Below, one piece after another: positions 38,001-51,900 of a stretch of 64,000 nucleotides of DNA. The stretch is taken from assembly GCF_041381155.1 (NCBI RefSeq), contig NC_091135.1, positions 64,693,067 through 64,757,066 on the forward strand, written 5' to 3'. Source of the stretch: Argopecten irradians (taxonomy: Eukaryota; Mollusca; Bivalvia; Pectinida; Pectinidae). Below the pieces are notes generated by a model. It was given only the letters and a program-made list of their open reading frames with translations, made no database searches and was not told the origin of the DNA. Each line of letters begins with the position of its first letter. Position 1 is the stretch's first letter. The translations under genes were made by a program, and so were the position numbers.

Positions 38001-41000
38001 AATTCCGTACATACCTTACTTATAGTGATCAGTAATTCCGTGACTATACACATACCTTACTTATAGTGATCAGTAATTCCGTGACTATACACATACCTTA
38101 CTTATAGTGATCAGTAATTCCGTGACTATACACATACCTTACTTATAGTGATCATTAATTCCGTGACTATACACATACCTTACTTATAGTGATCAGTAAT
38201 TCCGTGACTATACACATACCTTACTTATAGTGATCAGTAATTCCGTGACTATACACATACCTTACTTATAGTGATCATTAATTCCGTGACTATACACATA
38301 CCTTACTTATAGTGATCAGTAATTCCGTGACTATACACATACCTTACTTATAGTGATCATTAATTCCGTGACTATACACATACCTTACTTATAGTGATCA
38401 TTAATTCCGTGACTATACACATACCTTACTTATAGTGATCATTAATTCCGTGACTATACACATACCTTACTTATAGTGATCATTAATTCCGTGACTATAC
38501 ACATACCTTACTTACCTTACTTATAGTGATCAGTAAATCCGTGACTATACACATACCTTACTTATAGTGATCATTAATTCCGTGACTATACACATACCTT
38601 ACTTATAGTGATCAGTAATTCCGTGACTATACACATACCTTACTTATAGTGATCAGTAATTCCGTGACTATACACATACCTTACTTATAGTATATCGTGA
38701 CTTCATACCTTACTTAATGATCATAATTCCGTGACTATACACATACCTTACTTATAGTGATCATTAATTCCGTGACTATACACATACCTTACTTATAGTG
38801 ATCAGTAATTCCGTGACTATACACATACCTTACTTAATCGTGCATACACATCCTTACTTATAGTGATCATAATTCCGTGACTATACACATACCTTACTTA
38901 TAGTGATCAGTAATTCCGTGACTATACACATACCTTACTTATAGTGATCATTAATTCCGTGACTATACACATACCTTACTTATAGTGATCATTAATTCCG
39001 TGACTATACACATACCTTACTTATAGTGATCATTAATTCCGTGACTATACACATACCTTACTTATAGTGATCAGTAATTCCGTGACTATACACATACCTT
39101 ACTTATAGTGATCAGTAATTCCGTGACTATACACATACCTTACTTATAGTGATCATTAATTCCGTGACTATACACATACCTTACTTATAGTGATCAGTAA
39201 TTCCGTGACTATACACATACCTTACTTATAGTGATCATTAATTCCGTGACTATACACATACCTTACTTATAGTGATCATTAATTCCGTGACTATACACAT
39301 ACCTTACTTATAGTGATCATTAATTCCGTGACTATACACATACCTTACTTATAGTGATCATTAATTCCGTGACTATACACATACCTTACTTATAGTGATC
39401 ATTAATTCCGTGACTATACACATACCTTACTTATAGTGATCAGTAATTCCGTGACTATACACATACCTTACTTATAGTGATCAGTAATTCCGTGACTATA
39501 CACATACCTTACTTATAGTGATCATTAATTCCGTGACTATACACATACCTTACTTATAGTGATCATTAATTCCGTGACTATACACATACCTTACTTATAG
39601 TATAGTGATCAGTAATTCCGTGACTATACACATACCTTACTTATAGTGATCATTAATTCCGTGACTATACACATACCTTACTTATAGTGATCAGTAATTC
39701 CGTGACTATACACATACCTTACTTATAGTGATCATTAATTCCGTGACTATACACATACCTTACTTATAGTGATCAGTAATTCCGTGACTATACACATACC
39801 TTACTTATAGTGATCATTAATTCCGTGACTATACACATACCTTACTTATAGTGATCATTAATTCCGTGACTATACACATACCTTACTTATAGTGATCATA
39901 ATTCCGTACTATACACATACCTTACTTATAGTGATCAGTAATTCCGTGACTATACACATACCTTACTTATAGTGATCAGTAATTCCGTGACTATACACAT
40001 ACCTTACTTATAGTGATCAGTAATTCCGTGACTATACACATACCTTACTTATAGTGATCAGTAATTCCGTGACTATACACATACCTTACTTATAGTGATC
40101 ATTAATTCCGTGACTATACACATACCTTACTTATAGTGATCAGTAATTCCGTGACTATACACATACCTTACTTATAGTGATCAGTAATTCCGTGACTATA
40201 CACATACCTTACTTATAGTGATCATTAATTCCGTGACTATACACATACCTTACTTATAGTGATCAGTAATTCCGTGACTATACACATACCTTACTTATAG
40301 TGGTCATTAATTCCGTGACTATACACATACCTTACTTATAGTGATCAGTAATTCCGTGACTATACACATACCTTACTTATAGTGATCATTAATTCCGTGA
40401 CTATACACATACCTTACTTATAGTGATCAGTAATTCCGTGACTATACACATACCTTACTTATAGTGATCAGTAATTCCGTGACTATACACATACCTTACT
40501 TATAGTGATCAGTAATTCCGTGACTATACACATACCTTACTTATAGTGATCATTAATTCCGTGACTATACACATACCTTACTTATAGTGATCATTAATTC
40601 CGTGACTATACACATACCTTACATTCCTTGACTATACACATACCTTACTTATAGTGATAAGTAATTCCGCGTGACTATACACATACCTTACTTATAGTGA
40701 TCATTAATTCCGTGACTATACACATACCTTACTTATAGTGATCAGTAATTCCGTGACTATACACATACCTTACTTATAGTGATCATTAATTCCGTGACTA
40801 TACACATACCTTACTTATAGTGATCATTAATTCCGTGACTATACACATACCTTACTTATAGTGATCATTAATTCCGTGACTATACACATACCTTACTTAT
40901 AGTGATCATTAATTCCGTGACTATACACATACCTTACTTATAGTGATCAGTAATTCCGTGACTATACACATACCTTACTTATAGTGATAAGTAATTCCGT

Positions 41001-44000
41001 GACTATACACATACCTTTACTTATAGTGATCAGTTAATCCGCGACTATACACATACCTTACTTATAGTGATCATTAATTCCGCGACTATACACATTCCTT
41101 ACTTATAGTGATCAGTAATTCCGTGACTATACACATACCTTACTTATAGTGATCAGTAATTCCGTGACTATACACATACCTTACTTATAGTGATCAAGTA
41201 ATTCCGTGACTATACACATACCTTACTTATAGTGATCAGTAATTCCGTGACTATACACATACCTTACTTATAGTGATCAGTAATTCCGTGACTATACACA
41301 TACCTTACTTATAGTGATCATTAATTCCGTGACTATACACATACCTTACTTATAGTGATCAGTAATTCCGTGACTATACACATACCTTACTTATAGTGAT
41401 AATTTAATCCTCCGTGACTATACACATACCTTACTTATAGTGATCATTAATTCCGTGACTATACACATACCTTACTTATAGTGATCAGTAATTCCGTGAC
41501 TATACACATACCTTACTTATAGTGATCATTAATTCCGTGACTATACACATACCTTACTTATAGTGATCAGTAATTCCGTGACTATACACATACCTTACTT
41601 ATAGTGTCATAATTCCGTGACTATACACATACCTTACTTATAGTGATCAGTAATTCCGTGACTATACACATACCTTACTTATAGTGATCATAATTCCGTG
41701 ACTATACACATACCTTACTTATAGTGATCTAATTCCGTGACTATACACATACCTTACTTATAGTGATCATTAATTCCGTGACTATACACATACCTTACTT
41801 TATAGTGATAAGTAATTCCGTGACTATACACATACCTTACTTATAGTGATCAGTAATTCCGTGACTATACACATACCTTACTTATAGTGATCAGTAATTC
41901 CGTGACTATACACATACCTTACTTATAGTGATCATTAATTCCGTGACTATACACATACCTTACTTATAGTGATCAGTAATTCCGTGACTATACACATACC
42001 TTACTTATAGTGATCAGTAATTCCGTGACTATACATATACCTTACTTACCTTACTTATAGTGATCAGTAATTCCGTGACTATACACATACCTTACTTATA
42101 GTGATCAGTAATTCCGTGACTATACACATACCTTACTTATAGTGGTCAGTAATTCCGTGACTATACACATACCTTACTTATAGTGATAAGTAATTCCGTG
42201 ACTATACACATACCTTTACTTATAGTGATCAGTAAATCCGCGACTATACACATACCTTACTTATAGTGATCATTAATTCCGCGACTATACACATTCCTTA
42301 CTTATAGTGATCAGTAATTCCGTGACTATACACATACCTTACTTATAGTGATCATTAATTCCGTGACTATACACATACCTTACTTATAGTGATCAGTAAT
42401 TCCGTGACTATACACATACCTTACTTATAGTGATCATTAATTCCGTGACTATACACATACCTTACTTATAGTGATCAGTAATTCCGTGACTATACACATA
42501 CCTTACTTATAGTGATCAGTAATTCCGTGACTATACACATACCTTACTTATAGTGATCAGTAATTCCGTGACTATACACATACCTTACTTATAGTGATCA
42601 GTAATTCCGTGACTATACACATACCTTACTTATAGTGATCATTAATTCCGTGACTATACACATACCTTACTTATAGTGATCATTAATTCCGTGACTATAC
42701 ACCTTGCTTACCTTACTAATAGTGGTCATTAATTCCGTGACTATACACATACCTTACTTATAGTGATCATTAATTCCGTGACTATACACATACCTTACTT
42801 ATAGTGATCAGTAATTCCGTGACTATACACATACCTTACTTATAGTGATCATTAATTCCGTGACTATACACATACCTTACTTATAGTGATCATAATTCCG
42901 TGACTATACACATACCTTACTTATAGTGATCAGTAATTCCGTGACTATACACATACCTTACTTATAGTGATCAGTAATTCCGTGACTATACACATACCTT
43001 ACTTATAGTGATCATTAATTCCGTGACTATACACATACCTTACTTATAGTGATCATTAATTCCGTGACTATACACATACCTTACTTATAGTGATCATTAA
43101 TTCCGTGACTATACACATACCTTACTTATAGTGATCAGTAATTCCGTGACTATACACATACCTTACTTATAGTGATCATTAATTCCGTGACTATACACAT
43201 ACCTTACTTATAGTGATCAGTAATTCCGTGACTATACACATACCTTACTTATAGTGATCAGTAATTCCGTGACTATACACATACCTTACTTATAGTGATC
43301 AGTAATTCCGTGACTATACACATACCTTACTTATAGTGATCAGTAATTCCGTGACTATACACATACCTTACTTATAGTGATCATAATTCCGTGACTATAC
43401 ACATACCTTACTTATAGTGATCATTAATTCCGTGACTATACACATACCTTACTTATAGTGATCATTAATTCCGTGACTATACACATACCTTACTTATAGT
43501 GATCAGTAATTCCGTGACTATACACATACCTTACTTATAGTGATCAGTAATTCCGTGACTATACACATACCTTACTTATAGAGACTAATAGTGGTCAGTA
43601 ATTCCGTGACTATACACATACCTTACTTATAGTGATCATTAATTCCGTGACTATACACATACCTTACTTATAGTGATCAGTAATTCCGTGACTATACACA
43701 TACCTTACTTATAGTGATCAGTAATTCCGTGACTATACACATACCTTACTTATAGTGATCAGTAATTCCGTGACTATACACATACCTTACTTATAGTGAT
43801 CAGTAATTCCGCGACTATACACATACCTTACTTATAGTGATCATTAATTCCGTGACTATACACATACCTTACTTATAGTGATCAGTAATTCCGTGACTAT
43901 ACACATACCTTACTTATAGTGATCATAATTCCGTGACTATACACATACCTTACTTATAGTGATCAGTAATTCCGTGACTATACACATACCTTACTTATAG

Positions 44001-46729
44001 TGATCATTAATTCCGTGACTATACACATACCTTACTTATAGTGATCAGTAATTCCGTGACTATACACATACCTTACTTATAGTGATCATTAATTCCGTGA
44101 CTATACACATACCTTACTTATAGTGATCAGTAATTCCGTGACTATACACATACCTTACTTATAGTGATCATAATTCCGTGACTATACACATACCTTACTA
44201 TAGTGATCAGTAATTCCGTGACTATACACATACCTTACTTATAGTGATCAGTAATTCCGTGACTATACACATACCTTACTTATAGTGATCATTAATTCCG
44301 TGACTATACACATACCTTACTTATAGTGATCATTAATTCCGTGACTATACACATACCTTACTTATAGTGATCAGTAATTCCGTGACTATACACATACCTT
44401 ACTTATAGTGATCAGTAATTCCGTGACTATACACATACCTTACTTATAGTGATCAGTAATTCCGTGACTATACACATACCTTACTTATAGTGATCATTAA
44501 TTCCGTGACTATACACATACCTTACTTATAGTGATCAGTAATTCCGTGACTATACACATACCTTACTTATAGTGATCATTAATTCCGTGACTATACACAT
44601 ACCTTACTTATAGTGATCAGTAATTCCGTGACTATACACATACCTTACTTATAGTGATCATTAATTCCGTGACTATACACATACCTTACTTATAGTGATC
44701 AGTAATTCCGTGACTATACACATACCTTACTTATAGTGATCATTAATTCCGTGACTATACACATACCTTACTTATAGTGATCATTAATTCCGTGACTATA
44801 CACATACCTTACTTATAGTGATCAGTAATTCCGTGACTATACACATACCTTACTTATAGTGATCATTAATTCCGTGACTATACACATACCCTTACTTACC
44901 TTACTTATAGTGATCAGTAATTCCGTGACTATACACATACCTTACTTATAGTGATCAGTAATTCCGTGACTATACACATACCTTACTTATAGTGATCAGT
45001 AATTCCGTGACTATACACATACCTTACTTATAGTGATCAGTAATTCCGTGACTATACACATACCTTACTTATAGTGATCATTAATTCCGTGACTATACAC
45101 ATACCTTACTTATAGTGATCATTAATTCCGTGACTATACACATACCTTACTTATAGTGATCAGTAATTCCGTGACTATACACATACCTTACTTATAGTGA
45201 TCATTAATTCCGTGACTATACACATACCTTACTTATAGTGATCATTAATTCCGTGACTATACACATACCTTACTTATAGTGTGATCAGTAATTCCGTGAC
45301 TATACATATACCTTACTTACCTTACTTATAGTGGTCATTAATTCCGTGACTATACACATACCTTACTTATAGTGATCATTAATTCCGTGACTATACACAT
45401 ACCTTACTTATAGTGATCAGTAATTCCGTGACTATACACATACCTTACTTATAGTGATATAATTCCGTGACTATACACATACTTACTTATAGTGATCATA
45501 ATTCCGTGACTATACACATACCTTACTTATAGTGATCAGTAATTCCGTGACTATACACATACCTTACTTATAGTGATCAGTAATTCCGTGACTATACACA
45601 TACCTTACTTATAGTGATCAGTAATTCCGTGACTATACACATACCTTACTTATAGTGATCAGTAATTCCGTGACTATACACATACCTTACTTATAGTGAT
45701 CATTAATTCCGTGACTATACACATACCTTACTTATAGTGATCAGTAATTCCGTGACTATACATATACACATACCTTACTTATAGTGATCATTAATTCCGT
45801 GACTATACACATACCTTACTTATAGTGATCATTAATTCCGTGACTATACACATACCTTACTTATAGTGATCAGTAATTCCGTGACTATACACATACCTTA
45901 CTTATAGTGATCAGTAATTCCGTGACTATACACATACCTTACTTATAGTGATCATTAATTCCGTGACTATACACATACCTTACTTATAGTGATCAGTAAT
46001 TCCGTGACTATACACATACCTTACTTATAGTGATCAGTAATTCCGTGACTATACACATACCTTACTTATAGTGATCATTAATTCCGTGACTATACACATA
46101 CCTTACTTATAGTGATCAGTAATTCCGTGACTATACACATACCTTACTTATAGTGATCATTAATTCGTGACTATACACATACCTTACTTATAGTGATCAG
46201 TAATTCCGTGACTATACACATACCTTACTTATAGTGATCAGTAATTCCGTGACTATACACATACCTTACTTATAGTGATCAGTAATTCCGCGACTATACA
46301 CATACCTTACTTATAGTGATCAGTAATTCCGTGACTATACACATACCTTACTTATAGTGATCATTAATTCCGTGACTATACACATACCTTACTTATAGTG
46401 ATCATTAATTCCGTGACTATACACATACCTTACTTATAGTGATCATTAATTCCGTGACTATACACATACCTTACTTATAGTGATCAGTAATTCCGTGACT
46501 ATACACATACCTTACTTATAGTGATCATTAATTCCGTGACTATACACATACCTTACTTATAGTGATCAGTAATTCCGTGACTATACACATACCTTACTTA
46601 CTTAGTGATCATTAATTCCGTGACTATACACATACCTTACTTATAGTGATCAGTAATTCCGTGACTATACACATACCTTACTTATAGTGATCATTAATTC
46701 CGTGACTATACACATACCTTACTTATAGT
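35049..46729. repeat. 41-bp satellite array, ~11.7 kb
   Basis: About 285 copies of a 41-bp unit containing AGTGATCA[G/T]TAATTCCG and TGACTATACACATACC. A two-state site (TGATCAG versus TGATCAT) mixes irregularly along the array. Rare units have junction scars (CTTACCTTACTTATAG at 38513, 42045, 44893 and 45313), and an indel-rich pair of units recurs at about 40980-41100 and 42180-42300. No open frame of note, since 41 is not a multiple of 3. It begins about 160 bp after the last FMO coding base. Confidence 0.98.
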
Positions 46730-48541
46730 TTTATATAGCAAAACAAAATATCTCAAACTATTATATAGTAGCCGTTATGAGTTTTACCATGATTACAATG
46801 CACTTAATTCGATGTGAAATGGATATACAGGCCCCTTGGGTTTGTCGTCCTTACATGGCTTTAGACCAACACCTTAACCTAACCAAATGACCACTAAAGT
46901 CGTTGATAAGATGGAAACACAGTTACACGTTAATTAATGTGTTTATATCCTGATTCGTCGGAATTGGAACAATGTTGAGGAATAAATACTTAGATTCTAA
47001 ACAGTCTTATTCATTATTAAGGACGAAACACGTTCTCAACATGATATGATTAATAGTAAACATCAATACTGTAACGGACAATAGCGACAGTATCAATATA
47101 GTGTTTTTTCCTCGAAATGTGATTGCCTTATTAACACATGAAAAGATCTGATACATTATACTAAGAACTACATCATTCTCGGAATGTAGTTTACAACCGA
47201 TGTTTTTTTCGGGAGTTACGTGATACGTTGTTTTATAAATTCAGTTGAGCTAAGATGTCCAATATTAATTTGTTTGTCCTAGGTTTTGTGGTCGGTGTTT
47301 TGAAGACAATAAACCCAGAATGGTTATACGAAAAGTATGAAAATAATTTTCAAATTTATTAAACTCAAAATCAATGCTTATGCTTAATGCTTAGGCGTTC
47401 ATATATTGGCCACTTAACGATGCTGCTTATGTTTACCGAAATTATTATTTCAATATTTCGACAAAATATCCTTATTCCCTTTGTTAGTTTCAATATCTGC
47501 AACAGATGTGTTTTGTACAATATAATTAATTGATTAATTTTAGCTATTAACAAATTCATCAGGGATGCAATGTAATTAACATTTTATTATTATACAATAT
47601 AAACAAATACTTACAGGGTTAGCGAGCGGTTGCTTGGGAAAAAAATGATTTTATGAATGATTCTGGCTGTGAATACTCGACAAGACCTGCTAAAATCTTT
47701 GACTCGGGTAAAATTTCTCTGTCGTCTTGAAAGACCCATGTAAGATTCACTTAATCCTGTATTTGTTTGACAGACCCATGTAAGATTCACTTAATCCTGT
47801 ATTTGTTTGACAGACCCATGTAAGATTCACTTAATCCTGTATTTGTTTGACAGACCCATGTAAGATTCACTTAATTCTGTATTTGTTTGAAACTATTTGT
47901 CTCTGGCGTACCTCCTCTATCATTACATAATACAACTTTAAATGATCGAAATATTGTCTAGAAGAAAACACTCTAAAACAAATAAAAAACCTTCTTATTT
48001 GTAATTGATTCTTATTATATATTCACACAAATCAAAATTTTAGTTATAAGTATACATAATTTTCATCTTAAAATTTTATTCTTGCCATTTCTGATTTCCA
48101 TCACATTGGACGCCATGTTGATATAAACATTTGCATTGGTTCTGGATAGTCTGATCGTGATGGGTTTTTCACCATCTCCTTACTGAGAAGTGTTTGATAA
48201 AACTATATAATTCAGCCTTATTTCTATAAGTATCTAAATTTGTTTTGAACAGGCCTAAAACCTTGTACATCTTTTGTACACGTACAAGTAAGTGTCTGGT
48301 TTAATCTGTTTGTCACCTAGCCGAACGCCATTGACTTCGTCTGGTTGATGAGTTCTGTGAAACAGACAATGAGGAGTGTTTGATAAATGTGCTTTTGGTT
48401 GTTGAAAATTGCCACCAGAACCATCTGTGTCTAAACATCACGTACTCAATCGGATATCAGTGCAATATGTCACCAAACTGTGAATGGAAAAACGACGTAC
48501 GTAAATTAAGCCCGTGCTTAAACAATAGGATAGGATTGCAG
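46730..48541. other. Intergenic; no FMO exons found
   Basis: Searched by eye for the missing FMO C-terminal exons (CTGY and YPLYKH-type blocks) without success. Contains the small 40-bp tandem repeat described separately. Otherwise AT-rich. Confidence 0.5.
47728..47890. repeat. 40-bp tandem repeat, four copies
   Basis: The unit starts GACAGACCCATGTAAGATTC and contains CTTAATCCTGTATTTG. Its first 22 nt are identical to the complement of the inner junction of the foldback elements at 57996-58017. The sequence just upstream (AAAATCTTTGACTCGGG) resembles the same family, so the array likely grew from a fragment of that element. Confidence 0.88.
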
Positions 48542-48587
48542 TATATAAGATGAGAGAGATTGTGTGAATATCACAAGAAGACGCTTC
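48542..48587 (+). promoter_or_regulatory. TATA box and short 5' UTR exon of the cysteine-rich gene
   Basis: TATATAAG at 48542-48549, with a probable start about 25-30 nt downstream. A short leader follows, ending at the consensus donor TTC|GTAAGT (48587/48588). The next acceptor (TTGTTTAG, 48850) opens the exon carrying the start codon. Exon 1 limits are inferred. Confidence 0.5.
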
Positions 48588-48866
48588 GTAAGTATTCTAT
48601 ACATCTAGTACTGGATATCTTTATATTTGTAATATTGTTTGCTTAATAAGACTGTAATTGCCAAAATGCTACGTCTATCATGTTATGTGGAGTTAATAGT
48701 TATCAATAATTACAAATAGTGTTATATCGAAGACTATATAGTAAATACGACATCACGTTCCGTTATGTATTTGGTTCTATAGAAAACTATCTATATTACA
48801 TCTTCTGTGATTTCACGTTATTATTCAACCTTTCATACTTTGTTGTTTAGCCTATTTTTGCCAGCC

Positions 48867-48933
48867 ATGGAGTGGTACCCTTTATTACCTTTCGTCACAA
48901 TCTTCCTTTTCGTTTATACCACAGAAGGACGAT
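48867..48933 (+). CDS. Cysteine-rich gene: signal-peptide exon
   Basis: ATG at 48867, 16 nt inside an exon whose acceptor is TTGTTTAG. 22 codons plus one base, donor GTAAGT. Confidence 0.82.
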
Positions 48934-51900
48934 GTAAGTTGTTTTTTATTTGAAATTTATTGAAATCAAAGTGTTTAGCTTTACAGTTTTTTGTTTGTTT
49001 GTTAAATTTTAACGAATCTTGGGCAGTTTATAATCTTTAATGAAGACGGTTGTCATAATAGCGCTCTTTTCTACAGTTTTCATTACTTCCTACATCGTTT
49101 TGGTTTTTATGTGTGCTGATTTTGCCATTTTGCGTATATTTGTGTCAGTATTTACAGCAAGCCGTTTTAGTTCTTCTTAAATACAATAATTCATACCTAT
49201 GTCAATTCATGTCGTTGTTTGTGTACAGCCCCGCCCATGTGTGAACATGACGGTAAGTACTACACTGATGGAGAGACCGTGACTGATGGCTGTGTCACCG
49301 CCATGTGTTACCGCGGTCGGAAGTGGAGACCCACCAAGGCTGGTTAGTGATCACCTATTGGTTACATATTCAAGATAGAACACCCACTATCAAACTTAAA
49401 ATAAACCCTTAATGACCTTAATATGGATTTGACAGATATTTGCACAGCAATAATTTTAAGTGAGGTAACAATGCAGAAAATAGAACAAATTATTTCGCAT
49501 GGAAATTATTTATCTGAATTTCGTGATGCATTTTGGGTGCTAATCTTTTTTTGTCTGTCTTTCTCTGGTTTTAGTCAATCTTTGTAGTATATTTCATTTT
49601 CTATTCTAAGTCATGTATTTTTAAGCAACATTTTTGGTTTACTGTCTTTGAAATCATATTAATTAAGAATTTAAGACATTTTAATCTGTTTTGGACTAAT
49701 AACCAATGATAAAGTCAACGATGGTTATGTGCACTAATTATGGTGAACATATTTTCAGTGATAGACATTACCTTTTAAACATCCTAGGTATTATAATGCT
49801 GTGCTTGTTACACCAACAAATTGTACGTGTTTCTTTCCGTATCTCCAGGATGTCTGTTTAATGGTAAATGCCTTAGAAACAGACAGACTGTGAATGCTGA
49901 GGAGTGCCAATCTGTTCAGTGTATAGCCAACAAAAGGATGACGAGAACCAAGCTTGTGTATAAGACAGGTAACAGGTCCAAATTTACTTAAGATTGCTAC
50001 TAAACAATGATTTTACCACAAGTGTTGTGGCAGGAATTCGTTCTGCATTGTTATTGATCCATCTTGATTGTTTGTATCACGATTTTCTTTTCTTTTATCG
50101 CTTCCTTTTCGTGGTTCTGATAATTTCTATACACTTAACCAACTCTTAAACCTTGAAATCGCCACTACCAGGTCATAACACGTGCATCACTCTGATATTT
50201 TGATAGACTGTCCGTGGAAAGGCGAGTGTATGAAGAACAGACGGACCTGGATGGAAGGCTGTATTGAATACAAATGTCGTGTAAAGAAGAATAAAGCCAA
50301 GGTCGAGATAGCCAAAAAAGGTAATATTGTCTCCACATTGTTTCCATACAATTTTACTTTCATTTCCATGTACTGTCGTTTATCTATACACAGCGTCAAA
50401 GCTTAAAGGCCCAATATCCGTATCTTTCTTATTTTTTCATGATTTAGAAGAATGTTGGGAAAAAAAATCCTGTTGTAAATCATGCAGAGAGAGGACTAAA
50501 TCGAAGTCAAGATGAGCGATTATGATTCGGAGTATTTTTTTTAAAATCTAATGAACATTAAAACATCGCTAGGTGGGTCCCGCTTAGTCAAACAAGCCGA
50601 AGTTAGCCGACATTGTAACGTCGTTGCCGAGAACGTCATGTGACTGCCGTACATAACGTCTCTCCGAACTCTTACGAAAACGGGTTATGAACTTTCCGAC
50701 TTCCGTTCGGCAATAATTGTAACTTCTATGGCGACCAGTTTAAAATGAAGGCATGTTTACATGTATCGATTTTCAACAACTGCTGTACCAAAGTTATTAA
50801 AAAAACATTATAAATATTTTATGTATATATCTTAATTTCAACTACTTCTACAAATACTAAAAATTTCGGAGTCGAATTTAACTTAAATTTTTGTTGATAG
50901 ATACGTATAGTATTTTTTTAGAATCAGACAATTTTAAAGTTACAAATAAACAAACAACTTATTATGTATGCATTTTCACGATGACTTTTACGATAGAAGT
51001 GTACGTAACGTTTCTCAATACATTGATTGAAGCACAAATATTGTTTAATTAAGACATCTAGCAATGCAGGAAAACAACTCGACAAAACTACAAGTTGTAG
51101 ATGGTTAACAAGTATTTTTATTTGCATATACTTACTGTTAACGAAGGATAAATTAGTTATTGATAAACAGCTCTTTTTGCGACCTAAATGATCCCACAAA
51201 TGCTCTATGGGGTTGAGATTAGGACTTTTCGGCGGCCTAGAAAAAGTGTCAATGGCATTGTTTTGGGAGAAGTCGATCGATGGGGCCCAGCATTGTCGAC
51301 CATAAATATGGGAAGGGATATTAGTGGATGGTTGTCGAAATTGGGAACTAAAACTCTTTCTATGATGGTATTCTGCTATTGTAGACTATTTGATGTCCCT
51401 TTGGCTGTAAGGAAATTTAACTTGCAGTCATATAGGAAACACAGTGCAGACAATTACAGAGCCACAACCGAATGTAACTGTTTGTAGGATAGTTCTTTGG
51501 TGATATGCAGTTCTTCGTTCCATCCATACACTCGTGCAACCATCGGGAACGTGGAGAACTAGACCAACGGAATGATTACGGTGTCAAAACTTTCATTATT
51601 GTAGAGATTAGCATGTATTATATTTAACAATTGTGTTGCGAATAAACAGTTAAAAAACAAATGGGTGAAATTCTCATGTTCAGTTCTACACATATGACAT
51701 AGTCCATCGGATCTTTTCATTAGTTTGTTTTCAGTATATATTACATTATGTATACTTCTCCAACTTGCAAAAAAAATCATTATATTTTTTAATCTCAAAA
51801 TGTATATTTTTTAATTGTATTGTCAGTTTTAAGGATCTTTTCTCTTCTTCCTAACTTGTTTTATTCTTCCTAACGTCTCCATTGACATCGCCTCGCTTTT

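Noticed and set aside
47728..47890. CRISPR array
   Set aside because: Direct tandem 40-bp copies without distinct spacers, in a eukaryotic genome.
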